From the NCBI GenBank assembly GCA_016188575.1, contig JACPHN010000238.1, positions 1 through 7,149 on the forward strand: a stretch of 7,149 bases of DNA. The letters run 5' to 3'. Positions 1 to 6,382 of the stretch are shown piece after piece; position 1 is the first letter of the stretch; each line of letters starts with the position of its first letter. The notes under the pieces were generated by a model. The model made no database searches, was not told the DNA's origin, and saw only the letters and a list, made by a program, of their open reading frames with translations. Origin of the DNA: Candidatus Schekmanbacteria bacterium. Lineage in GTDB: Bacteria > CSSED10-310 > JACPHN01. The translations under genes were made by a program, and so were the position numbers.

Positions 1-154
1 CATGTTCCGCCGCGCCGTCCAGGTATGCGTGCCCGGAAATCGCCGTCACGGGCCCCGCCGCTACGGGAGCGCTCGCTGCCGACAATATCGCCGCCGCGCT
101 GCCAGCCGCTCTCAGCACCCACGCTTCCCGCCGCCAATCCGCGCGATCCGACAT
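1..154 (-). CDS. N-terminal part of a secreted protein of unknown function, cut by the left window edge
   Basis: Reading the minus strand from an ATG at 154 gives 51 codons without a stop up to the window edge. A purine-rich AGGGG lies about 6 bases before the ATG, a good ribosome binding site. The N-terminus looks like a Sec signal peptide: a charged n-region with WRRE and VLR, an Ala-rich hydrophobic stretch (roughly residues 16-33), and a possible cleavage site after the motif PVAA, followed by GPVTAISGHAYLDG. The mature protein would be extracytoplasmic. I do not recognise the family, and too little is visible to name a function. The plus-strand reading frame over the same bases (25-327) is Pro/Arg-rich and looks like a shadow. 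The call rests on the start, the ribosome binding site and the signal peptide agreeing with one another. Confidence 0.5.
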   Translation of the reverse strand, partial: MSDRADWRREAWVLRAAGSAAAILSAASAPVAAGPVTAISGHAYLDGAAEH

Positions 155-231
155 GTTTTTCCCCTGTGCTGAGCAACCTGGTCAATTTCTCCGAACGTCC
201 CCAGCCAGGTTACGCGCGCGCGAATCCAGTG

Positions 232-420
232 TCAAGACGCCGTGACGTCCCTGAATGTAGGGTGTCGCCGGAGAATCTCCTCCAACCTCTCCCACGTCAG
301 TCGCTTCCGTTGGCTGCGCCGCCGTAGCCACTCGTGCGAGCTCCGTCTTGCGTAGTGGATCATCTGCGCTAAACACCGCATGTTTCCATTCACGCCAAAG
401 TAGTTGAAGTGACCGCGATT
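232..420 (-). pseudogene. C-terminal remnant of a group II intron-type reverse transcriptase/maturase
   Basis: On the minus strand, from about 414 down to a TGA at 234-232, the translation reads GHFNYFGVNGN, then an Arg-rich helix with EWLRRRSQRKR, then LTWERLEEILRRHP. This matches the pattern at the end of group II intron reverse transcriptases and related RTs: GHFxYYGVxGN, then LWxxWLxRRSQ, then LTWExFxxLLxxxPLPxPRI. Only about the last 60 residues of an RT of usually 400-500 residues are visible. The same frame hits a TAG at 471-469, and the sequence between it and the GHFNYF motif does not look like RT. The expected PLPxPRI ending is replaced by TFRDVTAS and a stop. No domain V-like hairpin with an AGC triad follows in 155-231. 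This is therefore a decayed, truncated relic, presumably of a retroelement inserted next to the secreted-protein gene at the left edge. Confidence 0.62.
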
Positions 421-545
421 GCGACTGCAGAGCGCGGTGTGCTGGTCCTTGACCGATCGCTTTACCTCCTATCCCAGTGGACCGGCATTGCCTGGTCGCA
501 CCCACCGTCAGTTAGGAGTCGACGCGATAGCGCCCCGGCCTGGAT

Positions 546-600
546 CCCGCCGCTGGCGGGGAAGGTGAGGTGGGGGGTATTCGCGATGCGCTTTCCGCGC
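546..600 (+). repeat. Dispersed hairpin repeat, copy A (inverted partner at 6383-6437)
   Basis: This 55-base stretch begins with a perfect 6-bp hairpin (CCCGCC, loop GCT, GGCGGG at 546-560), continues with GGTGAGGTGGGGGG, and ends with CTTTCCGCGC. The reverse complement of 6383-6437 aligns to it without gaps at 46 of 55 positions by my hand count. Three of the nine differences fall in or beside the hairpin loop. A hairpin followed by a GGTGAGG-type tail recalls the REP-like intergenic repeats of many high-GC proteobacteria. Membership in a named family is inference. Confidence 0.7.
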
Positions 601-645
601 GCCTTGCAGGCGAACCGGTGGTGGATTCACGCTCCCCTGCCTCTC

Positions 646-674
646 TTGCATAGCCGCCGCACTGTGGCTATATC
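646..674 (+). promoter_or_regulatory. Possible sigma-70 promoter for the exported Fn3/propeller protein
   Basis: TTGCAT (646-651) and TATATC (669-674) are separated by exactly 17 bases and would start transcription near 681, about 28 bases before the ATG at 709. The boxes match consensus only in part (3 of 6 and 4 of 6). A 6-bp inverted repeat, ATAGCC (650-655) and GGCTAT (666-671), fills the space between the boxes and overlaps both, as an operator would. Nothing else in 415-708 looks like a better promoter; that stretch holds copy A of the repeat and otherwise nothing I can identify. Confidence 0.33.
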
Positions 675-708
675 CGAAGCTACTCGTGTGTTCGCCCGGA
701 AGCGATAG

Positions 709-2328
709 ATGTCGGAGCTGAAAGCAATGACCCGGAGCCGGAAAGCCTCGCGCGGCGTTGCATGCCGAGCGCTGGCGCTGCTCTTGGGGGTTCTCATTGC
801 GCCTTTCGCCCGGGCGGCCGACGAGGTCACCATCACCGCGGCCGTCTTCGGCCCCGACGGCGTCGAGCTGACATGGATCGTCGATGGAGCCGTCACGGTA
901 ACGACACAGCATCTGGAGAAGAGCGCCGACGCGGCGTTCGTGCCGGCGAGCGGGCTCGCTGTCGTGATCACCCTCGCGCTGCTACTGCCCGTGATCCTGC
1001 GGCGCCGGCCGCGAGCACCCTGGCTTGCGGTGCTCATCGCGCTGGCCGCCACTGCCGCCGGGGCATTCCGCATCATCGCTCTCCTTCCCGGCGATCGATC
1101 CTACCTGGACGCCGACGTCCAGGCCGGCCAAACCTATTACTACCGAGTGAATGTCAACGGCGGCGCCTTCATGAGCAACGCTGTCGCCGTCGCGGTTCCG
1201 GCGCCGACTCCTACCCCGAGCCCAACTCCACAGCCCGGCGGCATCCTCATTCAACCGTCCAACCTGGTCATCGCGGGGTCGTTCCGGATTCCGGCCGGAG
1301 ACTTCGGCTCGCCGCAGTGGTCGGGGTTCACCTACGGGGGGACCGCGCTCGCCTACCACGCGGCCAACGACTCGCTGTTCCTGGTCGGCCACGCGTGGTA
1401 CCAACTGGCGGCCGAGATCTCCATTCCACCACTCGTCGTCGGCGCTGACCTGGATGACCTCGCCACCGCCGCCGTTCTCCAGGAGCTCGTCGATCCGACC
1501 GAAGGTCTGATCGGCACAGTCGACGAGGGTTCGATCCTCATAGGAGACCTCCTCGTGCACGGCTCCAGGCTCGTAGGCACGGTCTACACCTACTACGATG
1601 CGGACGGAGCTCAAACCTTGACCGGCTTCACCCACTCGCTCACCCTGGGCCAGGCCGGCACGGTACAGGGGATGTTCCAGATCGGCGCCGGGGGCGCCGG
1701 CATGGTGTCGGGCTACATGACGGATGTGCCGCCGGAGTGGCAGGAACAGCTCGGCGCTCCGGCGCTCGTCGGGCAATGCTGTATCCCGATCATCAGCCGA
1801 ACATCCTATGGCCCCGCGGCCTTCGCCTTTGATCCGGCCGACTTCGGCGCAATCGCCCCCGTGCCGGCAACACCTCTCGTCTACTACCCCCCTGAACACC
1901 CGCTTGCCGCTTGGGATGCGACGAGCCCGCTATTCAACGGCACGACGCAGGTGGCGGGCGTGGTTTTTCCGGTTGGCAGCAGGTCGGTCCTGTTCGTGGG
2001 CCGTCACGGGATCGGGACGTTTTGCTACGGCACGGGCGAGGAGTGCGCGGACCCCACCGACGACTCGAAGGGCACGCATGCGTACCCCTATGTCTCGCAG
2101 GTCTGGGCCTACGATGTAAACGAGCTTCTTGCGGTGCGAAGCGGCGCTGTCCAGCCGTGGGAGGTGATGCCATATGCGACCTGGGAGCTGGCTCTGCCGT
2201 TCGCCAATGACTCCCACGTTCTGGGCGGTGTGGCCTATGATCCGCAGACGCAGCGAATCTACGTCTCCCAGCGCAACACGGACGGAGACTTGCCGACGGT
2301 GACCGCGCTGCGCGTCGTGCTGCCCTGA
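709..2328 (+). CDS. Exported protein: Fn3-like domain split by a two-helix membrane insert, PT linker, probable beta-propeller domain
   Basis: The 539-residue product starts with a signal peptide (basic residues 8-20, hydrophobic core 21-33, probable cleavage after ARA-A near residue 37). Residues 39-81 (motif VELTW) and 127-164 (motif TYYYRV) together look like one fibronectin type III domain. Residues 83-126 between them are strongly hydrophobic, with two helices around an RRRPR turn. A Pro-Thr linker (PTPTPSPTPQP) follows at about 165-176. The remaining ~360 residues are rich in Gly and aromatic residues, with blade-like strands such as GGTALAYHAANDSLFLVGH and GVAYDPQTQRIYVS, suggesting a secreted beta-propeller. 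Four cysteines in the mature part (357, 358, 439, 446) could form disulfides outside the cytoplasm. An ATG at 727 has a better Shine-Dalgarno (GGAG, 9 bases upstream) and gives a more typical signal peptide, so the true start may be there. No catalytic motif is visible and the function is unknown. It converges with the minus-strand cluster, leaving 18 bases and no visible terminator. Confidence 0.85.
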   Translation: MSELKAMTRSRKASRGVACRALALLLGVLIAPFARAADEVTITAAVFGPDGVELTWIVDGAVTVTTQHLEKSADAAFVPASGLAVVITLALLLPVILRRRPRAPWLAVLIALAATAAGAFRIIALLPGDRSYLDADVQAGQTYYYRVNVNGGAFMSNAVAVAVPAPTPTPSPTPQPGGILIQPSNLVIAGSFRIPAGDFGSPQWSGFTYGGTALAYHAANDSLFLVGHAWYQLAAEISIPPLVVGADLDDLATAAVLQELVDPTEGLIGTVDEGSILIGDLLVHGSRLVGTVYTYYDADGAQTLTGFTHSLTLGQAGTVQGMFQIGAGGAGMVSGYMTDVPPEWQEQLGAPALVGQCCIPIISRTSYGPAAFAFDPADFGAIAPVPATPLVYYPPEHPLAAWDATSPLFNGTTQVAGVVFPVGSRSVLFVGRHGIGTFCYGTGEECADPTDDSKGTHAYPYVSQVWAYDVNELLAVRSGAVQPWEVMPYATWELALPFANDSHVLGGVAYDPQTQRIYVSQRNTDGDLPTVTALRVVLP

Positions 2329-2346
2329 ACAATGTTGAAACCGGCC

Positions 2347-3369
2347 CTACACGGCGCGGTGGCGCTGAACGCGCGTGACCTCCGCGACCTGCTCGACAAG
2401 CTGCCGCAGCTCTCTCCACAGGACGGCCGCGTCGGGTGCCGAGGGCCGATGCGGGGCAAACTTCAGACGGTCGAGCTCGGTTAGCGTGGCACAGAGCCGC
2501 CGGTGAATGGACGCCGAGGCGGCCGGCAGTGCCTCCAGGGCCGCGGCCGTCGACAGGGTTTCGGCGCGGATCGCATAGAGGTCTTCCAGGAGCCGCCGCA
2601 GTGCCGCGTAGCCGGCGCGGGCGATGCCGGTGATATCGCCGGCAGCGACCATCCCACCGTCGCGGAGCCGGTCGAGCTCCGTCAACGCGCCGGCGCACGG
2701 GTCGGCAGCGACAGAGTCCGGGCCGGGGACCCCGGTCACCGGACCACGCGCCCTGAGCTCTCGCAACAGGCGGCGGTGGCGCCAGCCGACCACAACAACA
2801 ACGAGTGCTGCGGCGGCCAGCATGCCGAAAAGCACCGGAAGCTCCCATGCCGTCCCCGCCGTAACGAACGTGCGGGGGCGGGCTACCGCGACGTAGCGGT
2901 AGGGATCGAGCTCGGCTGGCGCGGTCTCGACACCGGAGAACGGAAGCGCCGAGCGAAAGTGGATCTGCTGCAGCGGCGTCGCAATCCTGCGGACGCGATC
3001 GCCCGTATGAACGTAAACGTCGACGGCGGGGACCTGCCAATCACCCAGGCCGTGGAACGCCACCACGTATTTCTTCACGGTAACGCTCATTTCGGCGCCT
3101 CCTGCTGCCGTCGTGGGTCGCCCTGTCACCGTGGGCGGGAGGTCACGGAGCACGGTCGCAGGCGTCGTCGCGGGGAAAAGCAGCGGACCGAACGTAAAGC
3201 GCGCCGTTGCGGGCGCTTGTGCGCGCACCTCGAGGGTGATCGGCTCGCCGACTTCGGCAGAGGGCGTCGATGTTGCCGCGGTGACCTGGGCGCCGGGCAG
3301 AAAAGAAAGCTCGAGAGTCGGCCGCGGCAGCGCCACGTTGGCCTCGACCGCCGCGCGCCAAGCGCTCAT
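2347..3369 (-). CDS. BatD-like membrane protein with a DUF4381-like cytoplasmic tail
   Basis: The 340-residue protein has three parts. Residues ~15-165 are beta-rich and proline-rich, with motifs such as VGEPITLEV and LGDWQVPAVDVYV, like the Ig-like domains of BatD (oxygen tolerance family) proteins. Residues ~176-196 form one transmembrane helix (LPVLFGMLAAAALVVVVVGW). Residues ~225-335 form a helical tail with LRRLLEDLYAI and LTELDRLKFA, similar to the C-terminal tail of BatD and DUF4381 proteins, where an L-x-K-F-A motif is common. The RHRRLLRELRAR after the helix predicts a cytoplasmic C-terminus, placing the beta-rich part outside, yet no signal peptide is visible at the start. The ATG overlaps the DUF58 stop codon (ATGA), so translation is probably coupled. 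It probably works with the upstream MoxR and DUF58 products. The family call is from sequence pattern and context; separate BatA or BatB vWA proteins are not present here. Confidence 0.8.
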   Translation of the reverse strand: MSAWRAAVEANVALPRPTLELSFLPGAQVTAATSTPSAEVGEPITLEVRAQAPATARFTFGPLLFPATTPATVLRDLPPTVTGRPTTAAGGAEMSVTVKKYVVAFHGLGDWQVPAVDVYVHTGDRVRRIATPLQQIHFRSALPFSGVETAPAELDPYRYVAVARPRTFVTAGTAWELPVLFGMLAAAALVVVVVGWRHRRLLRELRARGPVTGVPGPDSVAADPCAGALTELDRLRDGGMVAAGDITGIARAGYAALRRLLEDLYAIRAETLSTAAALEALPAASASIHRRLCATLTELDRLKFAPHRPSAPDAAVLWRELRQLVEQVAEVTRVQRHRAV

Positions 3370-4280
3370 CGCAGACTCGTCAGGGCGCGGCGGCGGAAGA
3401 AGCGCACCATGTCTTGCTCGAAGTCACCCGCCGTGGAGAGCTCGAGCAAGTTGAGGTTGCAGCGCCTCATGATGCGCTCGGTCTCGGCGCGGTGGCGGTG
3501 AAGGGCCGCCGCGAGTGAAGCCCGCACGGCGGTGTTGGAGGAGTCCAGGATGACCGTGCCGCCTGGGGATTCGGGGTCCTGCAGGCGCAACAGGCCTGCC
3601 GCGGGAATCGGCAATTCTCCCGTTGGCGCCGGCCGTTCGGCCGGATCACTGATGCGAATGGGAACGACTTCGTGGCGCCGCGCTGCCACGCTGAGCCCCA
3701 GCTCGTAGTCCGTCGCGAGAAAGTCCGATACCAGGAATACCAGTGCAGTCGACGTCAGTGCCCGCCAGGCTTGCGCAAGCGCCAGAGCCAGGTCCGAGGA
3801 GCTCCCAGGGCTGGCGGCGGGTGTTTCCGCCAAGACCTCCTCGATGAGGCGCAACGCGTGAGCCTCGCCGCGCGCCGGCGCCACAAAGCGCTGCACATTC
3901 CCCGCAAAGGTCAGCAGGCCGACCCGATCCCGGCCGCGATGGGCGACCAGTGCCAACAGTCCCGTCACCAGCGCCGCGAGCTCCCGTTTCGACCACACCC
4001 CGGTACCGAAGGACAGGCTCGCCGAAACGTCCACCATGAGTAGCACGGTTAGCTCGCGCTCTTCCTCGTAGCACCGCACGTGCGGCTGACCGGTGCGCGC
4101 CATCACCTTCCAGTCGATATCGCGAATGTCGTCCCCGTGCTGGTATTGGCGGACCTCGGAAAACGCCATGCCCCTGCCTTTGAAAGCGCTGCGGTAGCGC
4201 CCGACGGTCGCGGCGTTCGCGAGCCGGCGAACCGTAAGCTCGATCTCGCGAATTGCTCTCTGATAGCGGACGCGGAGCAT
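3366..4280 (-). CDS. DUF58 family protein with a vWA-like domain
   Basis: This 304-residue protein carries the DUF58 signature at about residues 34-76: KGRGMAFSEVRQYQHGDDIR, then IDWKVMAR, then RCYEEERE. A vWA-like fold follows, with MIDAS residues DVSAS at 84-88 and the later acidic position in VSDF (~174-177), so metal-dependent binding is probably retained. DUF58 proteins are usually encoded directly after moxR and are thought to act as adaptors or substrates of the MoxR ATPase. No membrane segment is visible, so the protein is probably cytoplasmic. I chose the ATG at 4280 because GGGGAG lies 8 bases upstream. A GTG at 4289 would add three residues but has almost no space for a ribosome binding site. 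The gene begins 15 bases after the moxR stop and shares 4 bases with the next gene, indicating one operon. Confidence 0.93.
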   Translation of the reverse strand: MLRVRYQRAIREIELTVRRLANAATVGRYRSAFKGRGMAFSEVRQYQHGDDIRDIDWKVMARTGQPHVRCYEEERELTVLLMVDVSASLSFGTGVWSKRELAALVTGLLALVAHRGRDRVGLLTFAGNVQRFVAPARGEAHALRLIEEVLAETPAASPGSSSDLALALAQAWRALTSTALVFLVSDFLATDYELGLSVAARRHEVVPIRISDPAERPAPTGELPIPAAGLLRLQDPESPGGTVILDSSNTAVRASLAAALHRHRAETERIMRRCNLNLLELSTAGDFEQDMVRFFRRRALTSLR

Positions 4281-4295
4281 GGCCGCCACTCCCCG

Positions 4296-5348
4296 CTACG
4301 GTAGCGGCACCTTGGCCAAAATAGCGCGCAGGAGCAGATCCGCGGTCAGGCCTCGGGCCTCACCTTCGTAGCTCACCGAGATCCGGTGCCGCAGAACCTG
4401 GATGGCCACCGCCCGCACGTCACTGGGCGTTACGAATCCCCGCTTATCGAGGAAGGCTTGAGCGCGAGCAGCCTGCGTCAAGAAAATGGTGGCGCGCGGC
4501 GAGCACCCGTAGCGCAGCAGGTCGGTCATGGCCAGCACCTGGCCAGACGCGCCCGCTTCCCGATCCGCACCGGGCAAGAGCATGGAGGGGCGGAGCCCGA
4601 CGCTATCGGGGTCACGCGTCGCGCGCACCAGGGCCACGATGTAGTCCTTGATCCGATCATCGACGTGGATCGCGCGCACCAGCCGAAGCGCCTCGCGAAT
4701 CTGTTCGGGCCGAACCACAGGCCGCGCTGCCGGTGGGTCCACACGTGTCATGCGGTCGAGGATCTCCCGCTCTTCCTCCCGGCTCGGGTAGGTGACCTCG
4801 ACCTTGAGCATGAACCGGTCGATTTGCGCTTCCGGTAGCGGGTATGTGCCTTCCTGCTCCACCGGGTTCTGCGTCGCCAACACCAGAAAGGGCCTCGGAA
4901 GCGGGTGTGTGGTGTCACCGAGGGTGACGGTTCGCTCCTCCATGGCCTCGAGCAGTGCGCTCTGCACTTTTGCCGGAGCGCGGTTGATCTCGTCGGCCAA
5001 GACCACGTGCGCGAATACCGGCCCCGGCTTGGCCTCGAACGTGCTCTGGCCTGGGTTCCAGACCATGGTGCCGACGATGTCCGCAGGCAACAAGTCGGGA
5101 GTGAACTGCACCCGGCGGTAGGACAGATTCAGAGCGCGCGCCATGGTTCTGACGGCGAGCGTCTTGGCAAGGCCTGGCACACCCTCGAGCAAGACGTGCC
5201 CGCCAGCCAAAAGCCCGACCAAGAGCGAACGCAACGTCTGCTCCTGGCCGACGAGCACGCTCGCGACCTCCGCCCGCAGCGCGTCGACGAAGGATGAAAG
5301 CGCGGCCGCTGCCTCGTTGAGGCGCAGAATGTCCTCACGGAGCTGCAT
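4296..5348 (-). CDS. moxR: MoxR family AAA+ ATPase
   Basis: The 350-residue protein shows the complete set of MoxR/AAA_3 motifs. Walker A is GVPGLAKT (56-63), Walker B is VVLADEIN (115-122), and the sensor I region is LATQNPVEQEGTYPLPEAQ (157-175), followed by DRF. The C-terminal lid contains LRYGCSPRATIFLTQAARAQA, typical of MoxR. All nucleotide-binding residues seem intact, so an active ATPase is expected. MoxR ATPases work as chaperone-like remodelling factors with vWA-domain partners; here the likely partners are the DUF58 and BatD-like products encoded downstream. The start ATG at 5348 has no strong Shine-Dalgarno, but a stop lies in frame shortly upstream, limiting alternatives. A small inverted repeat (ATGATG at 5347-5352, CATCAT at 5359-5364) covers the start codon. 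Length is normal for the family. Confidence 0.96.
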   Translation of the reverse strand: MQLREDILRLNEAAAALSSFVDALRAEVASVLVGQEQTLRSLLVGLLAGGHVLLEGVPGLAKTLAVRTMARALNLSYRRVQFTPDLLPADIVGTMVWNPGQSTFEAKPGPVFAHVVLADEINRAPAKVQSALLEAMEERTVTLGDTTHPLPRPFLVLATQNPVEQEGTYPLPEAQIDRFMLKVEVTYPSREEEREILDRMTRVDPPAARPVVRPEQIREALRLVRAIHVDDRIKDYIVALVRATRDPDSVGLRPSMLLPGADREAGASGQVLAMTDLLRYGCSPRATIFLTQAARAQAFLDKRGFVTPSDVRAVAIQVLRHRISVSYEGEARGLTADLLLRAILAKVPLP

Positions 5349-5425
5349 GATGCCCGATCATCATCTCGGCGGCGCGGAACGGTTCGCACCACCTCCGGAA
5401 GGGGGAGCCGGTGGGCGTGGTCCGG

Positions 5426-5665
5426 TCAGGCACATTGCTCCGGGCCACGATCGTCGCCGGCGGCATCCGCGGCGGAGGAGTCATCGGGGCCGGTGCTCGG
5501 CTTCGACCACGCGGCAGCCCCGGCCCGCGCGACTTGATCCACGAAGTCGCGCACACCCTGCTCGGCGCGCGCCATCGCTCCGACGGCGTAGTGTGCGAGC
5601 TCCTTTCTATTCATGTACGCCAACGTCGCAACGCCGGCGATAAAAACAAAGGCTTTTTTTCGCAT
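5426..5665 (-). CDS. Small membrane-associated protein of unknown function
   Basis: This 79-residue product begins MRKKAFVFIAGVATLAYM, with a basic start and a short hydrophobic segment (about residues 5-17), which could be an N-terminal membrane anchor or an uncleaved signal. Residues ~20-51 look like an amphipathic helix (ELAHYAVGAMARAEQGVRDF). The end is acidic, Ser/Pro/Asp-rich and probably disordered. AGGAG lies 9 bases before the chosen ATG at 5665. A start at 5683 would put its AAGGG only 2 bases away, so it is less likely. The gene sits between yraN (114 bases upstream) and moxR (77 bases downstream) in the same direction, so it may be cotranscribed with the moxR cluster. The run of A bases (T on the plus strand near 5653-5660) is its own Lys-Lys coding sequence. 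I recognise no family. Low complexity in the tail leaves some doubt. Confidence 0.55.
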   Translation of the reverse strand: MRKKAFVFIAGVATLAYMNRKELAHYAVGAMARAEQGVRDFVDQVARAGAAAWSKPSTGPDDSSAADAAGDDRGPEQCA

Positions 5666-5750
5666 TGGGGCTTTCTCCTGCATGTCCCTTCTCTATCGAA
5701 ACCAAGCCTATCGCGATGCGCCCGGAAGCGCAAGATTGCTCGGGCTCCTT

Positions 5751-5777
5751 CGCTCGCCAGGCACCGGCCGGCGAGCG
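5751..5777 (-). terminator. Hairpin just after the yraN stop, possible weak terminator or processing site
   Basis: CGCTCGCC (5751-5758) and GGCGAGCG (5770-5777) are perfect 8-bp inverted arms with an 11-base loop. They start one base after the yraN-like stop codon (5781-5779) in the direction of transcription. No T-run follows on the minus strand, so it is not a classical intrinsic terminator. It could slow or partly stop transcription, or protect the mRNA end, between yraN and the moxR cluster. Confidence 0.35.
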
Positions 5778-5778
5778 C

Positions 5779-6171
5779 TCAGTCGCCCAGACAGAAGGCG
5801 TCGCGCACGAGCTCGAACGTGCGCCTCCCATCGGCGCCCAGCGCCACGGCAATGACGTCGAAGCGGCAGCTCCCGTCACTCGCCGCTGGCGGCGGGCGCT
5901 CGGCAAGGTAGGCGGACGCAATCCGCGCCAGACGCGCTTGTTTCCGGGGGGTCACGCTTTCAAGAGCCGCCGCGACGAGCTCCCCCACGTTGCGTCCGCG
6001 GCGCGACCGGACCTCGACAAAGACCAGCGCGCCGCCTTCCAGAGCGACGAGGTCGACCTCCCCGACGCCGCGAATACGGTAGTTCCGGGCCACGATGCGA
6101 AAGCCCCGCGTTTCGAGGAAGGCCGCCGCCTCCCCTTCGGCCTGCCGGCCCCAGTCGCTTCTGCTCTGCAT
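5779..6171 (-). CDS. yraN: UPF0102/YraN family protein with a nuclease-like PD-(D/E)XK fold
   Basis: From the ATG at 6171 the product is 130 residues, the usual size of the family (about 110-130). Family motifs appear in order: WGRQAEGEAAAFL (7-19), GFRIVARNYR (23-32), GEVDLVA (37-43) with the acidic D40, FVEVRSR (51-57) with E53, SVTPRKQARL (72-81), and CRFDVIAV (102-109). The D...ExK-like arrangement is that of the restriction-endonuclease fold. The third catalytic position is Arg (EVR) where many homologues have Lys. The cellular role of the family is poorly known; a link to nucleic acid processing is assumed. The open frame extends upstream to 6375, but that extension resembles no family member and contains a good promoter (6214-6242), so the shorter start is chosen. 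Its ribosome binding site is modest (AGGA about 14 bases upstream). Confidence 0.92.
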   Translation of the reverse strand: MQSRSDWGRQAEGEAAAFLETRGFRIVARNYRIRGVGEVDLVALEGGALVFVEVRSRRGRNVGELVAAALESVTPRKQARLARIASAYLAERPPPAASDGSCRFDVIAVALGADGRRTFELVRDAFCLGD

Positions 6172-6213
6172 CTGCTCGCTTTCTTTCCTCGGTCTGGCCG
6201 CGCGCCTGGTCGG

Positions 6214-6242
6214 ATCATACCCGCCCGGAAACCGAACGACAA
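6214..6242 (-). promoter_or_regulatory. Sigma-70-like promoter upstream of yraN
   Basis: On the minus strand TTGTCG (6242-6237) and TATGAT (6219-6214) are separated by exactly 17 bases. The -10 box matches consensus at 5 of 6 positions and the -35 box at 4 of 6. Transcription would begin near 6207, about 35 bases before the chosen yraN ATG. It may also feed the downstream small gene and moxR cluster if the hairpin at 5751-5777 is read through. Its position inside the upstream frame extension argues against the longer yraN start. Confidence 0.5.
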
Positions 6243-6382
6243 GATAGGCAACGGCCCTGAATTCACCGCCGCTGGCCTGCACGCGGGACGCCTCCCACGC
6301 TCGTGATCCGGCACGCCACGCCGAATGAAGGAGGCCGCGCGCCTCGCCCTGCATCGGTTCCGGCTCCCAGGCCATTGACGCT

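Noticed and set aside
155-231. Group II intron domain V downstream of the RT relic
   Set aside because: I found no 34-base hairpin with an AGC triad and bulge in this stretch.
982-1899. Long minus-strand frame opposite the exported protein gene
   Set aside because: Its translation is Arg/Gly-rich without motifs, and the plus-strand frame has a signal peptide, Fn3 motifs and a linker. It is a high-GC shadow.
2329-2346. Bidirectional terminator between the convergent genes
   Set aside because: The 18-base gap contains no inverted repeat or T-run.
1934-3040. Long minus-strand frame of 368 codons crossing the convergent gene ends
   Set aside because: It is Arg/Pro-rich, lacks a family pattern, and overlaps two well-supported genes in another frame.
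2503-3501. Plus-strand frame of 332 codons opposite the BatD-like gene
   Set aside because: It is the antisense shadow of a gene whose membrane helix, tail motif and ATGA coupling are convincing.
4351-4380. CCTCACC motif within moxR as a third copy of the dispersed repeat
   Set aside because: Only a short core matches by chance; the hairpin and the CTTTCCGCGC end are absent and the site is coding.
5651-5660. T-run as a terminator on the plus strand
   Set aside because: It is the complement of Lys-rich codons in the small membrane protein and has no GC-rich stem before it.
6172-6375. N-terminal extension of the yraN-like protein to a start at 6375
   Set aside because: The 68 extra residues resemble no family member, give an unusual length, and contain a good -35/-10 promoter at 6214-6242.
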